Assembly (NCBI GenBank): GCA_018970725.1
Contig: JAGWVU010000002.1
Span: 1 to 64,000, forward strand
Direction: 5' to 3'
Length of the DNA stretch: 64,000 nt
Source of the DNA: Verrucomicrobiota bacterium
Lineage (GTDB): Bacteria > Verrucomicrobiota > Verrucomicrobiia > Verrucomicrobiales > DEV007
The notes under the pieces are model-generated. The model did no database searches. It was given only the letters and a program-made list of their open reading frames with translations, and had not been told where the DNA came from. Positions 54,427-62,588 of this stretch are shown here, piece after piece (the stretch's first letter is position 1; every line of letters begins with the position of its first letter). Both the position numbers and the translations under genes were made by a program.

Positions 54427-57197
54427 CCGGCACTTGGAATCCCCAGGGCGCGTTCCATGTCCTGACGCACCGCCTGCAACCCGACCGTCTGAATCTTCCG
54501 CCCGGCGCGGTCCGTGAGATAAAAGGTATCGATCGCCGCGCCTTTCTCCGTCAACACCCGGGCCGCCGAGACCTCGACCCCATGGCTCCCGAGCACCCGG
54601 AACAGCTCGTAGAGCAGACCGAGGCGGTCCAGGGTCTGCACTTCCAGCACGGTGTAACGGCTGTTGCTGTCATTGGAAAAAAAGATCCGGCTCGGGAACG
54701 TGCGCACCAGCTCGTCGTCGTCCGCTTTCGGCAGGGGAAAACGTTGGCCCAGCAAGGTCCAGTCCACCGTCTCGTCGAGCAACTGGTTGACCAGCGTCTC
54801 GACCCGCTTTTGCACCTCCAGGGATCGGACCGGCTCGAAGTTCGTGTTACAGATCCGGAAGATATCGAGCACGAGATTGTCCCCCCGGGTGAAAAGATCC
54901 GCCCCGAGGATATTGATTTCCTCTGCGGCGAGGGCCCCGGCGATCTTGGCCAGAAGGTGACTCCGGTCCCAACAACAGATTTCGAGTTGGGTGTATCCAC
55001 TGGCCGGGTTGGAGATCCACTCGACCACCGGGTGCAGGCTCTCCAAGCCGGTGGTGCCCGTGGTGTGCTCGATGAAGCGCCGGAACAAGCCGATGTGCCG
55101 CGCCACCGCTTCCGCGTCCCCGAATTGGAAATACCGCTCCGGCATCTGCGCGAAGTGCAGGTCGATCTCGGCGGCGCGCCCGGCCTCGAACCGTGAACGC
55201 ACCTCCCCCAGCAGTTCCTCACGAGACTCCTCCAAAGAGCGCCGGAAGATGCCCGTGTCCTCCATGTAAGCGCAGGTGGACCGATACAACTGCAGCATCA
55301 GCGTCTCTTTCCAAGCCGTCCAGCTATCCTCGTTGGTGGCCCGGGAATCGACATGGGTGAACAGGAGCAACGCCTCCATGTTCGCCCGGCCCTGCATCAC
55401 GGAGGCGAATTCCGCGATGGTTTCCGTATCCTCCAGATTCTTTCCCGTGGCGGTCCGCCAGAAAATGAGGTGATTGTCCACCAGGAAAAGCAGGAGTTTG
55501 CGGCGCGTCCCGGAGAGCTGCAACCGGCGCCCCACCCGCTGCGCCAGACTGGTGCTGGCATCGCTGTGATACCGCACGTTTTCCGCCCGGCCCGTGTCAT
55601 GGAGCAGAAGCGCCAGATACATGACGGCGGCATCCTCCATCTCATGGAACAGCTTGGCGTAGATGCCGAGGCGCGGGTCGCTTTCCCCGGTCAGGGAATC
55701 GAGGATTTCCACACAACGCAGCGTGTGTTCGTCCGCCGTGAAGCGATGGAAGAACTCATGCTGCACGAGGCAATCGAGCGCGCCGAACTCGGGGACGTAT
55801 TTGCCGAGGAATCCCACCCGGTGCATCTGGCGCAAGGTGCGCCCCACCTCGCCGCGGGCTCCGAGGATCTCGAGGAAAACGACCCGGTTCGCCTTGGAGT
55901 AGCGGAAGGTCTTGTTCACGAGATGGCGGCTCTTCTTGACCAGCTTGCGCAGGGCCGGGCTCAGCCGCAGACCGCGTTGCTGCGTGTGCCGGAACAACCG
56001 CATGAGACGCTCGGGATCCTCGGCAAAGATCTCCGGGGACTCCGGAAAGATCAGGTCCTGACGGGAATAAAACCCGTCGAAACGCTCCGTCACCCCTTTG
56101 CGACGCGCCAGGAAACTCACGATCCCCTGGGAACGCTCCTCCTCCTGAAGCAAGCGGAACGCCTGCATCAGCGAGGTGCTGTGCATGTAAAGGGCCCGGG
56201 TGTGCCGGTAGTAATCCCGCATGAAGACCTCGATCCGGCGCAGCATGGATCGCTCCGGATACCCAAGATTCGTCGCCACCACGCCTTGGAGCCGCAAAGT
56301 CAACTGGTCCGTGCAGGGACGCTCCGACCAGTGCAACTCATTGCGGACCCGCATCAGGAAATCATAGGCCTTGGTCATCGCCCGATAGGCCGACCGGCTC
56401 AGCATCCGGTTCTCCACCAGATCCTCAAGCCCCTGGTAACCGAACTTCACCCGCGTCACCCAGAGGATGTTCTGATAGTCCCGCAACCCGCCGCATCCCT
56501 CTTTCAGGTGCGGTTCCTGCAAATAGACGGTCTTCCCGTGCTTCTGGTGCCGGGCGAGGAAATCCTTCCGCCGCACCTCCAGATACTCCGCTTCCCGGCC
56601 CACGATGCATTCCTTCTGGAAGCGCTCCACCAACCTCTGGTAAAGACGCTCGTCCCCGAGGATCAAGCGCGTGTCCAGCATCGCCGTCTTCGTCGGATTG
56701 TCCGAGTTGGCCAGACGGATGCTCTCCTTGATGGACCGCACCGCGTGCCCCACCTTGAAACCCATGTCGTAAAGCATCGTCAGGATGTCCCCGATCATGT
56801 CCACCGTCGCCTTGTTCAGCGAGGAGGTGCTTCCCGGACAAAGAAAGAGCAGATCCACATCGCTTCCCGGGCTCAGCGTGCCCCGCCCGTAGCCGCCCAC
56901 CGCCACCAGCGTGAATGGAAAACGAACCGCCTCCGGTGCCTTCCCCTCCGGATTGAGAATGCCGTCGACGAGATTCCGCAGGACGGTGTCGAGCAGGTCC
57001 GAACGGCGCCGGGCCACCGCCACTCCACCCTCTCCGGCCCGGTGCAGCATCCGGATCCGGTGGTTCCCCAGCTTGTGAAACCGCTTGAACAAGGCGATCA
57101 GCTCCGCGCGGGTCTTGGCCTTGCGACGCTCCACGGGCAGCGCCTGTTCCGCACGGGTCAGGACTTTCGGTTTGTTTTGGCCGCCCGTCTCTGGCAT
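54387..57197 (-). CDS. glnD: [Protein-PII] uridylyltransferase, GlnD family
   Basis: A 936-residue protein. The nucleotidyltransferase motif GGYGRGTLSPGSDVDLLFL lies at 101-119 with its two catalytic Asp. The GlnE/GlnD linker has ECIVGREAEYLEVRR; the HD domain follows near 530 (LLLHDTGRAEN); and two ACT domains end the chain (LEICCWDRSHLLAK and VLEVQTLDRLGLLYEL). It senses glutamine and uridylylates or deuridylylates PII; no PII gene is in this window. The HD-site sequence differs from the common HDIAKGRGGDHS form. It is 13 bases from the divergent PhoD-like start. Confidence 0.9.
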   Translation of the reverse strand: MPETGGQNKPKVLTRAEQALPVERRKAKTRAELIALFKRFHKLGNHRIRMLHRAGEGGVAVARRRSDLLDTVLRNLVDGILNPEGKAPEAVRFPFTLVAVGGYGRGTLSPGSDVDLLFLCPGSTSSLNKATVDMIGDILTMLYDMGFKVGHAVRSIKESIRLANSDNPTKTAMLDTRLILGDERLYQRLVERFQKECIVGREAEYLEVRRKDFLARHQKHGKTVYLQEPHLKEGCGGLRDYQNILWVTRVKFGYQGLEDLVENRMLSRSAYRAMTKAYDFLMRVRNELHWSERPCTDQLTLRLQGVVATNLGYPERSMLRRIEVFMRDYYRHTRALYMHSTSLMQAFRLLQEEERSQGIVSFLARRKGVTERFDGFYSRQDLIFPESPEIFAEDPERLMRLFRHTQQRGLRLSPALRKLVKKSRHLVNKTFRYSKANRVVFLEILGARGEVGRTLRQMHRVGFLGKYVPEFGALDCLVQHEFFHRFTADEHTLRCVEILDSLTGESDPRLGIYAKLFHEMEDAAVMYLALLLHDTGRAENVRYHSDASTSLAQRVGRRLQLSGTRRKLLLFLVDNHLIFWRTATGKNLEDTETIAEFASVMQGRANMEALLLFTHVDSRATNEDSWTAWKETLMLQLYRSTCAYMEDTGIFRRSLEESREELLGEVRSRFEAGRAAEIDLHFAQMPERYFQFGDAEAVARHIGLFRRFIEHTTGTTGLESLHPVVEWISNPASGYTQLEICCWDRSHLLAKIAGALAAEEINILGADLFTRGDNLVLDIFRICNTNFEPVRSLEVQKRVETLVNQLLDETVDWTLLGQRFPLPKADDDELVRTFPSRIFFSNDSNSRYTVLEVQTLDRLGLLYELFRVLGSHGVEVSAARVLTEKGAAIDTFYLTDRAGRKIQTVGLQAVRQDMERALGIPSAGQVPGATMPRVTS

Positions 57198-57210
57198 GGA
57201 AGGGGAGACT

Positions 57211-58317
57211 ATGTCAGAAGATCGCCCCCAGCAAATCCCATATTTGAGTTGGTGCCCGCCCAGCCCGGTTTTCCGACTCCCCTCCGCCCCCCCCATCCCC
57301 GTGACCCTGCTGGCCCTGTGCCTTGCGTCACTTGCGCCGGTCTCCGCCGGCCCGCCCGGGGCCCCGCTCGAACGCATCGCTTTCGGCTCCTGCTGCAACC
57401 AAAAACGCAGCCAGGCGATTTGGCCCGCCATCTCCGCCCTGCGCCCCGGCTTGTTCCTCTTTCTGGGGGACAACATTTACGGGGATTCCGAGGACATGGA
57501 AGTCCTTCGCGCCAAATACGCCGAGCTCAACGCCAATCCGGGGTATGCCGCCCTGCGCGGGATTTGCCCGGTTCTGGCCACTTGGGACGATCACGATTAC
57601 GGGGCGAACGACGCCGGAGCGGAATATTCCCGGCGCGAGCCCTCCCGCCAGCTGTTCCTTGAAGCTTTCCAAATCCCCAAGGACCGGGGCCCATGGCAGC
57701 GGCCCGGGGTTTACGACGCCCACACCTTCGGCCCGGTCGGTCGGCGCGTGCAAATTATCCTGCTCGACACCCGTTATTTCCGCGGCCCCCTGCTCAAGGC
57801 GGCGCCGGGTCAATCCAGGAAGCTCGGTCCCTACGTGGAAAACCCGGACCCGACCGCCACCATGCTCGGCGAAGCCCAGTGGCAGTGGCTGGAGGCCCGG
57901 TTGCGGGAACCGGCGGAACTGCGCCTCATCGGCTCCAGCATCCAAGTCCTGCCGGTGGACACCAACTGGGAACGGTGGCAGAACCTCCCGCATGAACGGG
58001 CCAGGCTGCTGCGGCTCCTTGAGCAAAGCGGCACGGAACCGATCCTCATCCTGAGCGGCGACCGCCACCTAGGGGAGCTGATGCGCCAGGAAATCCGTCC
58101 CGGCCGGGTGATCCACGAGGCCACCTCCTCAGGGTTGAGCCACGCCGGCGGCGGCCAGAATGACGAACCAAACCGGTTCCGGACCGGTCCGATTTTCCGC
58201 GACCTCAACTTCGGCACCATCGACCTCGACTGGTCCGGGGAGCGTCCCCGGTGCACCGTATCAATCCGCGATATCTCGGGAAAAGCAGTCCGGACGATGA
58301 CGGTTCCCGCTCAATAG
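57211..58317 (+). CDS. PhoD-like alkaline phosphatase / phosphodiesterase
   Basis: A 368-residue protein. The start at 57211 has GGGGAG just upstream, and the sequence includes a hydrophobic export segment (VTLLALCLASLAPVSA, about 30-45). It has the PhoD-type metallophosphatase motifs IAFGSCCNQ, LGDNIYGD and ATWDDHDYG, and ILSGDRHLGEL near the C-terminus. It probably releases phosphate from organic esters in the periplasm. It is divergent from glnD with only 13 bases between start codons, and its 3' end overlaps the pilin-like gene by 7 bases on the other strand. Confidence 0.88.
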   Translation: MSEDRPQQIPYLSWCPPSPVFRLPSAPPIPVTLLALCLASLAPVSAGPPGAPLERIAFGSCCNQKRSQAIWPAISALRPGLFLFLGDNIYGDSEDMEVLRAKYAELNANPGYAALRGICPVLATWDDHDYGANDAGAEYSRREPSRQLFLEAFQIPKDRGPWQRPGVYDAHTFGPVGRRVQIILLDTRYFRGPLLKAAPGQSRKLGPYVENPDPTATMLGEAQWQWLEARLREPAELRLIGSSIQVLPVDTNWERWQNLPHERARLLRLLEQSGTEPILILSGDRHLGELMRQEIRPGRVIHEATSSGLSHAGGGQNDEPNRFRTGPIFRDLNFGTIDLDWSGERPRCTVSIRDISGKAVRTMTVPAQ

Positions 58318-58922
58318 GCGGTGATGTCGTCCGAAGACTTCCCTTGGGAGCCCTGCACGCCATCCACCCCGTAAGACCACACGGCCACGTTGGTGAAGAT
58401 CTCCTCGGTGGACCCGTTCGCCGTCCTCGAAGGCACGAGAAGGGAGTTATCGTAATTCGAGTCGATCATGATGTAATACGGGTTGCTCACGCCGCCCGTC
58501 CCGGACAGGAAGGGATCAAGCAATTCGATGGTGGAACCATCCGGACTCCGGAAAAGCCCCGGCAACCCCTTCCCCTTGGCCGGACGCGAGCTGAAAAACT
58601 GGACCCCCCGGCGGTTGTAGGTCTGGTCCACGCCCAGCAAGGTGCGCATCACCGGGGTGGTGGCATCCGTGGCCACGGTGGTGTCCGCCCCGTTGCCCCC
58701 GCCCGGGAAAGCCGGGAAACGCTTGTATTCCGTGAAGTAGGACATCAAGGCCGTGCGCAACTCCGTGGCCGTCTTTTGCGCCTGCACCTTCTTCATGTTG
58801 GACTGCACCGCATGCCCGGCCGGGATGATGATGCTGGAAAGAATCGCGATGATCGTGATGACCACCATGAGCTCCATCAGGGAAAATCCACGATGGCTTG
58901 TCGGGGGGAGATTTGTTTGCAT
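58311..58922 (-). CDS. Type IV pilin/pseudopilin-like protein
   Basis: A 203-residue protein. The N-terminus has the prepilin signature RGFSLMELMVVITIIAILSS, with cleavage expected between Gly12 and Phe13 and Glu at mature position 5. The body has Verrucomicrobia/PVC-type pseudopilin character (TELRTALMSYFTEYKRFP). It is an orphan: no prepilin peptidase, ATPase or secretin is near. It could belong to a type II secretion system or a pilus encoded elsewhere. Confidence 0.88.
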   Translation of the reverse strand: MQTNLPPTSHRGFSLMELMVVITIIAILSSIIIPAGHAVQSNMKKVQAQKTATELRTALMSYFTEYKRFPAFPGGGNGADTTVATDATTPVMRTLLGVDQTYNRRGVQFFSSRPAKGKGLPGLFRSPDGSTIELLDPFLSGTGGVSNPYYIMIDSNYDNSLLVPSRTANGSTEEIFTNVAVWSYGVDGVQGSQGKSSDDITAY

Positions 58923-59103
58923 GAAGAAAGTTGGAATGCGGTTCGGACGACTCCTCCAATCCTATGAACCGCCGGTAGAAAAGGCAATGACTTTGTGCCT
59001 ACAAACCTCTTTTTGGGCCGCCCCCCGCCTTTTCGGCCCGCCACCGAATCTTTTTGAAAAAATCCTCGGTTCAACCTCCGGTGGTTCCTCCCAAAGAATC
59101 CCG
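58923..59103. other. Intergenic leader between the pilin-like and Pro-rich genes
   Basis: An AT-richer stretch by local standards, with T-runs such as CTTTTTGGGC and TTTTTGAAAAAAT near 58998-59058. It may hold the pilin promoter (minus strand) and a hairpin. No gene is supported. Confidence 0.35.
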
Positions 59104-59134
59104 TTGACACCACCGCAGGTGACCGGGCTATAAG
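59104..59134 (+). promoter_or_regulatory. Sigma-70-like promoter of the Pro-rich protein gene
   Basis: A -35 box TTGACA (59104-59109) and a -10 box TATAAG (59129-59134) are separated by 19 bases; reading CTATAA as the -10 gives 18. The start codon is 41 bases downstream. It is the clearest promoter seen in the window, though the spacer is one or two bases long. Confidence 0.6.
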
Positions 59135-59174
59135 TAGCTTTGAAAGTGGCACTGAATTTTGAAAGATTCCTAGG

Positions 59175-60179
59175 ATGAGCGACGGCAACCAAGCACCGGA
59201 CACCAAGACCTCCCCGCTTCCGGTCCCCGATACCAAGACATCGACCGTTCCCCTGAAACGGGAGACCGTCCGGATCACGCTCAAGGCCACTCCCGGCGAT
59301 TCCGCCGGGGTCGCCGCCGTCCCTCCTCCGCCACGACCCGTCGTTCCCGTGGCGCCCCCAATCCCGACCGCGCCCCGCCCCCTGGCCCCGCCGCCCGGTG
59401 CCGTCGGCCCGCCGCGTCCTGTGGCCCCGGCGGCAGGTCCGGTGAGCGCTCCGCGCCCCATGGCTCCCGGCGTCCCCGCCCCCGGAGTCGCCCCGGTCAC
59501 GGCCGTGCCCGCGCCGGCTCCCAAGACGATTCCTTTGAACAAAGTGCCCGCGCCCGGGTCCCCTCCGCCCGGTGCGGTGCCACCACCGAAGCCAACGATC
59601 CCCGCGCCCCCGGTCGCTCCGGTACCTCCACCCCGCCCCGCCGGCGCGGTGCCGCCGCCAGCCCCCACCGGCGCTCCGGTCCCGAAGCCTGCCACCCCTT
59701 CCAATGTGAGCCCAGCGGTTCCCGGGCCTCCCAGACCGACCGCGGTTCCGGCTCCGGCCCCTTCCGCGCCCGGCGTCCCCAAGCCGGCGGCACCCGCGCC
59801 TCCGGCCACGGCCGCGCCTTCCGGCCCGGCGGCCCCGAGCGGAAAAACCATCCCGCTCAAGCCCCCCGGGCTGACACCGAACCCGGGAGCGCCCGCCGCC
59901 CCCGTCACGGCAACGCCCGGGCAAGCCGTTCCCTCGGGCCCGCGTCCGTTGCCCAAATCCACCGTCAAGCTTCAGCAAACCGCGCCGATCTCCAAGGGCG
60001 CGCCCACCACGGCCCTCCGCCCCACCACCATTTCCCCGGGGGTCGGCAGCGGATCGGATGAAGATGAGGATGACGAGAGCGACGACGGAATGCTCCTCCC
60101 CTTCTCCATCATTGTGCTCGTCCTCTCCGTCGTCGTTCTGGTGATCGAAGTGCTGACCAAGATGGCCAGCGGATCCTGA
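59175..60179 (+). CDS. Pro/Ala-rich protein with C-terminal membrane anchor
   Basis: 334 residues. A short N-terminus with two similar PDTKTS segments (PDTKTSPLPVPDTKTSTVPL) and an RETVRITLKA box is followed by about 230 residues of repetitive Pro/Ala/Gly/Val sequence (PAPPVAPVPPPRP-like). Then come an acidic block (DEDEDDESDDG) and a hydrophobic tail LLPFSIIVLVLSVVVLVIEV near the end. No catalytic domain is recognised. The frame is real on balance: it has a good promoter, and a hydrophobic tail of a type rarely kept by chance. Likely a tail-anchored or envelope-spanning linker protein. Confidence 0.7.
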   Translation: MSDGNQAPDTKTSPLPVPDTKTSTVPLKRETVRITLKATPGDSAGVAAVPPPPRPVVPVAPPIPTAPRPLAPPPGAVGPPRPVAPAAGPVSAPRPMAPGVPAPGVAPVTAVPAPAPKTIPLNKVPAPGSPPPGAVPPPKPTIPAPPVAPVPPPRPAGAVPPPAPTGAPVPKPATPSNVSPAVPGPPRPTAVPAPAPSAPGVPKPAAPAPPATAAPSGPAAPSGKTIPLKPPGLTPNPGAPAAPVTATPGQAVPSGPRPLPKSTVKLQQTAPISKGAPTTALRPTTISPGVGSGSDEDEDDESDDGMLLPFSIIVLVLSVVVLVIEVLTKMASGS

Positions 60180-60228
60180 TCGGTCCCGAACCCGTTCCCC
60201 CTTCTTTCAACCACCACGGATTCTCCTC

Positions 60229-60306
60229 ATGCCCTTCGCCATCGCCGTCCTCGTCCTCTCGGTGCTCGTCCTCGTGATGGAAATCGTCACCATGTTGAGT
60301 TCCTGA
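60229..60306 (+). CDS. 25-residue single-membrane-segment miniprotein
   Basis: The ORF reads MPFAIAVLVLSVLVLVMEIV and ends MLSS; it is almost entirely one transmembrane segment. It closely mirrors the tail of the preceding Pro-rich protein (PFSIIVLVLSVVVLVIEVL), which suggests duplication. It starts 49 bases after that gene's stop. A microprotein of this size would be missed by normal gene calling. A reduced copy of the anchor that co-assembles with the larger protein is possible. Confidence 0.5.
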   Translation: MPFAIAVLVLSVLVLVMEIVTMLSS

Positions 60307-60352
60307 GACCAGACTCTTCAAGGTCCGGGTCCCTGACATTTCCGGTGTCCGC

Positions 60353-60382
60353 TTGACGAGACATCAAGTCTGGGCAGTATTT
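60353..60382 (+). promoter_or_regulatory. Weak promoter candidate upstream of the thioredoxin gene
   Basis: TTGACG (60353-60358) is followed at 17 to 18 bases by AGTATT/GTATTT, a poor -10. About 70 bases separate it from the trxA start. Confidence 0.3.
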
Positions 60383-60452
60383 GTCCCTCCACGCGACCGC
60401 CCGCCGGGCCGCATGTCGCATGGCCCACCCTTCAATCTTATCTTCTTCCCTC

Positions 60453-60782
60453 ATGGCTTCTGAATCCGTCATCGAACTTTCCGCCGACACCTTCGCCGAG
60501 GTCGTGGCCAACTCCCCCGTCCCCGTCATGGTCGATTTCTGGGCGGAATGGTGCGGTCCCTGCCGACAGCTCGCCCCCGTCGTCGAAGCCCTCGCTCAGG
60601 AAGTCGGTGACCGCTGCAAGGTAGCCAAGCTCAACGTCACCGGGAACGAGGCCCTCGCCCAGAAATACAAGGTCACCGGACTCCCCACCCTGCTTTTCTT
60701 CAAAGGCGGGGAGGAAAAGGACCGCGTCGTCGGCACCACCTCCAAGGATCGTCTCAAGGCCAAACTGGAAGCCCTCATTTGA
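60453..60782 (+). CDS. trxA: Thioredoxin
   Basis: A 109-residue cytoplasmic thioredoxin with the redox motif WCGPC (33-37) and the cis-proline loop TGLPTLLFF near 77. It is a general disulfide reductant. The start was taken at ATG 60453 (MASESVIELS), the usual length; the frame upstream to 60381 lacks support. It is convergent with a small coiled-coil gene 26 bases away. Confidence 0.95.
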   Translation: MASESVIELSADTFAEVVANSPVPVMVDFWAEWCGPCRQLAPVVEALAQEVGDRCKVAKLNVTGNEALAQKYKVTGLPTLLFFKGGEEKDRVVGTTSKDRLKAKLEALI

Positions 60783-60808
60783 TCCGGTCCCGGCGCCGCC
60801 CCCGCGCC

Positions 60809-61105
60809 TCAGGTTCCGGAATCCCCGGGAGCCGCATCGCGGATCTTCTGCTTCGCGGCTTCCCGGTCACTGTTCAGGGTCGCGAGATCCCTCGCCAACT
60901 GCACCTGCAACTCCTGCAGCTCCCCGTAGTTGCCGGTCGCCCGCGCCTGATCCATCAAGCCCTTCAAAAACACCTCTCGCTCGGCGATCTTCGCTTTGAA
61001 CCGATTCTCCACCTCCGCGATCCCCGCGCGCTGTTCGTCCGTCAATTTCGTTTGTGGATCGCTCGCTCCGAGACGTTCCATGGCCAGATCGTAGGCAGAT
61101 TTCAT
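60809..61105 (-). CDS. Small helical (coiled-coil) hypothetical protein
   Basis: A 98-residue, highly charged, mostly helical protein. Its central part (RAGIAEVENRFKAKIAEREV and LQELQVQLARDLATLNSD) has the hydrophobic spacing of a coiled coil. No signal peptide, Cys or metal motif is seen, and it is not recognised as a family. Its start codon shares CATG with the HAD gene's upstream ATG on the other strand. Confidence 0.7.
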   Translation of the reverse strand: MKSAYDLAMERLGASDPQTKLTDEQRAGIAEVENRFKAKIAEREVFLKGLMDQARATGNYGELQELQVQLARDLATLNSDREAAKQKIRDAAPGDSGT

Positions 61106-61958
61106 GGCAGACAATATTCCCGGCTCACGGAAAACCTCAACCCCCGCCTTGGTCCCTTCCACGCTCGGGATAGTCTGCGTCGATTTCGACGGCACTTTGG
61201 TCGATTCACAACACCCGACCGACCAATCGGTGCACCCTTCCCTCGTGCGCCTGATCGAGCGGCTGCGCTCCGAAGGCGTCCTCTGGGTGATCAACACCGG
61301 ACGCACCCTGGAGGGTTTGAAGATCGGCCTCGAAATCGCGGCGCTGCCCTTCACGCCGGATTACGTGATCACCGAGGAAACGTCCTTGCTGGTCCCGGCA
61401 CCGGATCATCCGGACGGTTGGGACACCCACGGGGATTGGAATCTCCAACGGGACCTGGCCTTCCGTTCGCTCCTCGCGGAGAGCGGCCACGTATTCGAGG
61501 AAATCCGGACGTTCGTGACCCGGCAGACTCAGGCCCGATATTTGGCGCGGACCGACGGGACCGGCGGGCTCGACGAAATCATCGCCGCCAGCGAGGCCGA
61601 GATGGAGCGGATCTGCCACCGGATCGAGGAAGTGCGCCGGGCGCACGGGGCCGATCCGCTTGGGTACCAGCGCAACACTATTTATCTCCGGTTCGGCCAC
61701 CGGGGCTTCCAAAAAGGCTCCACGCTGGCACGGCTCGGAACTTCTCTCGGGATTCCGGCGGAACGGATTTTTGCGGCCGGGGACAATCTCAACGACCTTC
61801 CGATGCTCGATCCCGAGGTGGCCGGCTGGCTCGCCTGTCCCGGGAATTCGCACCCCTTGGTGCGGGAGACGGTGCAGCGTCACGGTGGTTATACCGCCCG
61901 GTCGCACACCGGGGAAGGGCTGACCGAGGCCTTACGCTTCTTTGGGTTCGGAGGTTGA
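61104..61958 (+). CDS. HAD-superfamily phosphatase (Cof/SPP-like)
   Basis: A 284-residue HAD hydrolase. The nucleophile motif VDFDGTLVD holds Asp27 and Asp29; motif II is NTGRTLEG, and motif IV is AAGDNLNDLPML. A cap segment lies between them, typical of Cof or sucrose-phosphate-phosphatase-like enzymes. The start is ambiguous: ATG 61104 overlaps the divergent gene's start, while TTG at 61149 (MVPSTLGIV) would leave 44 bases between the genes. The substrate is unknown. Confidence 0.9.
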   Translation: MADNIPGSRKTSTPALVPSTLGIVCVDFDGTLVDSQHPTDQSVHPSLVRLIERLRSEGVLWVINTGRTLEGLKIGLEIAALPFTPDYVITEETSLLVPAPDHPDGWDTHGDWNLQRDLAFRSLLAESGHVFEEIRTFVTRQTQARYLARTDGTGGLDEIIAASEAEMERICHRIEEVRRAHGADPLGYQRNTIYLRFGHRGFQKGSTLARLGTSLGIPAERIFAAGDNLNDLPMLDPEVAGWLACPGNSHPLVRETVQRHGGYTARSHTGEGLTEALRFFGFGG

Positions 61959-62462
61959 GCCGGCCGTGGGGAGGCGCAGCCTGGCGTCCTCGTGCAAACA
62001 GACGGTGAGCGGTGGCCACCCACCCGGCTTCTGCGTCTGGAACATCCAAAGGTAGGTCGCCACCAGCTCGGGAGAGCGGGATTCCAGCAAACGATCGATG
62101 GCCGGGCCGACTTTGTCCGCATCCAGCTCATCCGGCAATTCCTCGACACTCCCCTCCCCGTCATGAGGCACTCCGATGCCGTCGAGGAAATCGACGAGGA
62201 GATCCTGATGGCATTTGAGCAACCAGATTTGGAGGATGTGTTCCGCCGCGCTGTCGCTCGCCTTCAACTTGACCGTTTTGACCATCCAGTCGACCTGCGC
62301 GTCCAACGGCTTCCGTTGGATGAAGACGGGTCGGAGCCGGCGCTCGTTGGCCAGGGAAATCAAGGCTCCCTTGTAAACGTCTCGGTTGTTTTCCCGGAGG
62401 CCGCGGAAGACATCCTCCGCAAGCTGGGGGGACATGGCTTGGAACAGTTGAAAGGCTCTCAC
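61932..62462 (-). CDS. Conserved hypothetical protein (LFQAMSP / WLL-HDG type)
   Basis: 176 residues from GTG 62462, chosen because the preserved helix (VRAFQLFQAMSPQLAEDVF) begins there; ATG 62435 would cut it. The conserved-looking blocks LRPVFIQRKP, ILQIWLLKCHQDLLVDFLDG and GVPHDGEGSVEELPDE are reminiscent of a hypothetical family found in many Verrucomicrobia and Proteobacteria. No enzymatic motif or membrane segment is seen. The 3' end overlaps the HAD gene by 27 bases on the opposite strand. Confidence 0.75.
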   Translation of the reverse strand: MRAFQLFQAMSPQLAEDVFRGLRENNRDVYKGALISLANERRLRPVFIQRKPLDAQVDWMVKTVKLKASDSAAEHILQIWLLKCHQDLLVDFLDGIGVPHDGEGSVEELPDELDADKVGPAIDRLLESRSPELVATYLWMFQTQKPGGWPPLTVCLHEDARLRLPTAGSTSEPKEA

Positions 62463-62588
62463 GGGATCGGGTCCGGGGCTGCGTGGACGTCTTCCAGCAA
62501 ACAGCCCCCGTTCTCCCAAGGCAACCGCTTTTTCAAGGCCGCTTGTGATTCCCACGGATCGCCCTTACGCTCCCGACAACGCCCGGAC

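Noticed and set aside
57196-57198. ATG of the PhoD-like gene sharing CATG with the glnD start
   Set aside because: The ATG at 57211 has a strong GGGGAG and gives a better-supported start. The shared tetramer is probably chance.
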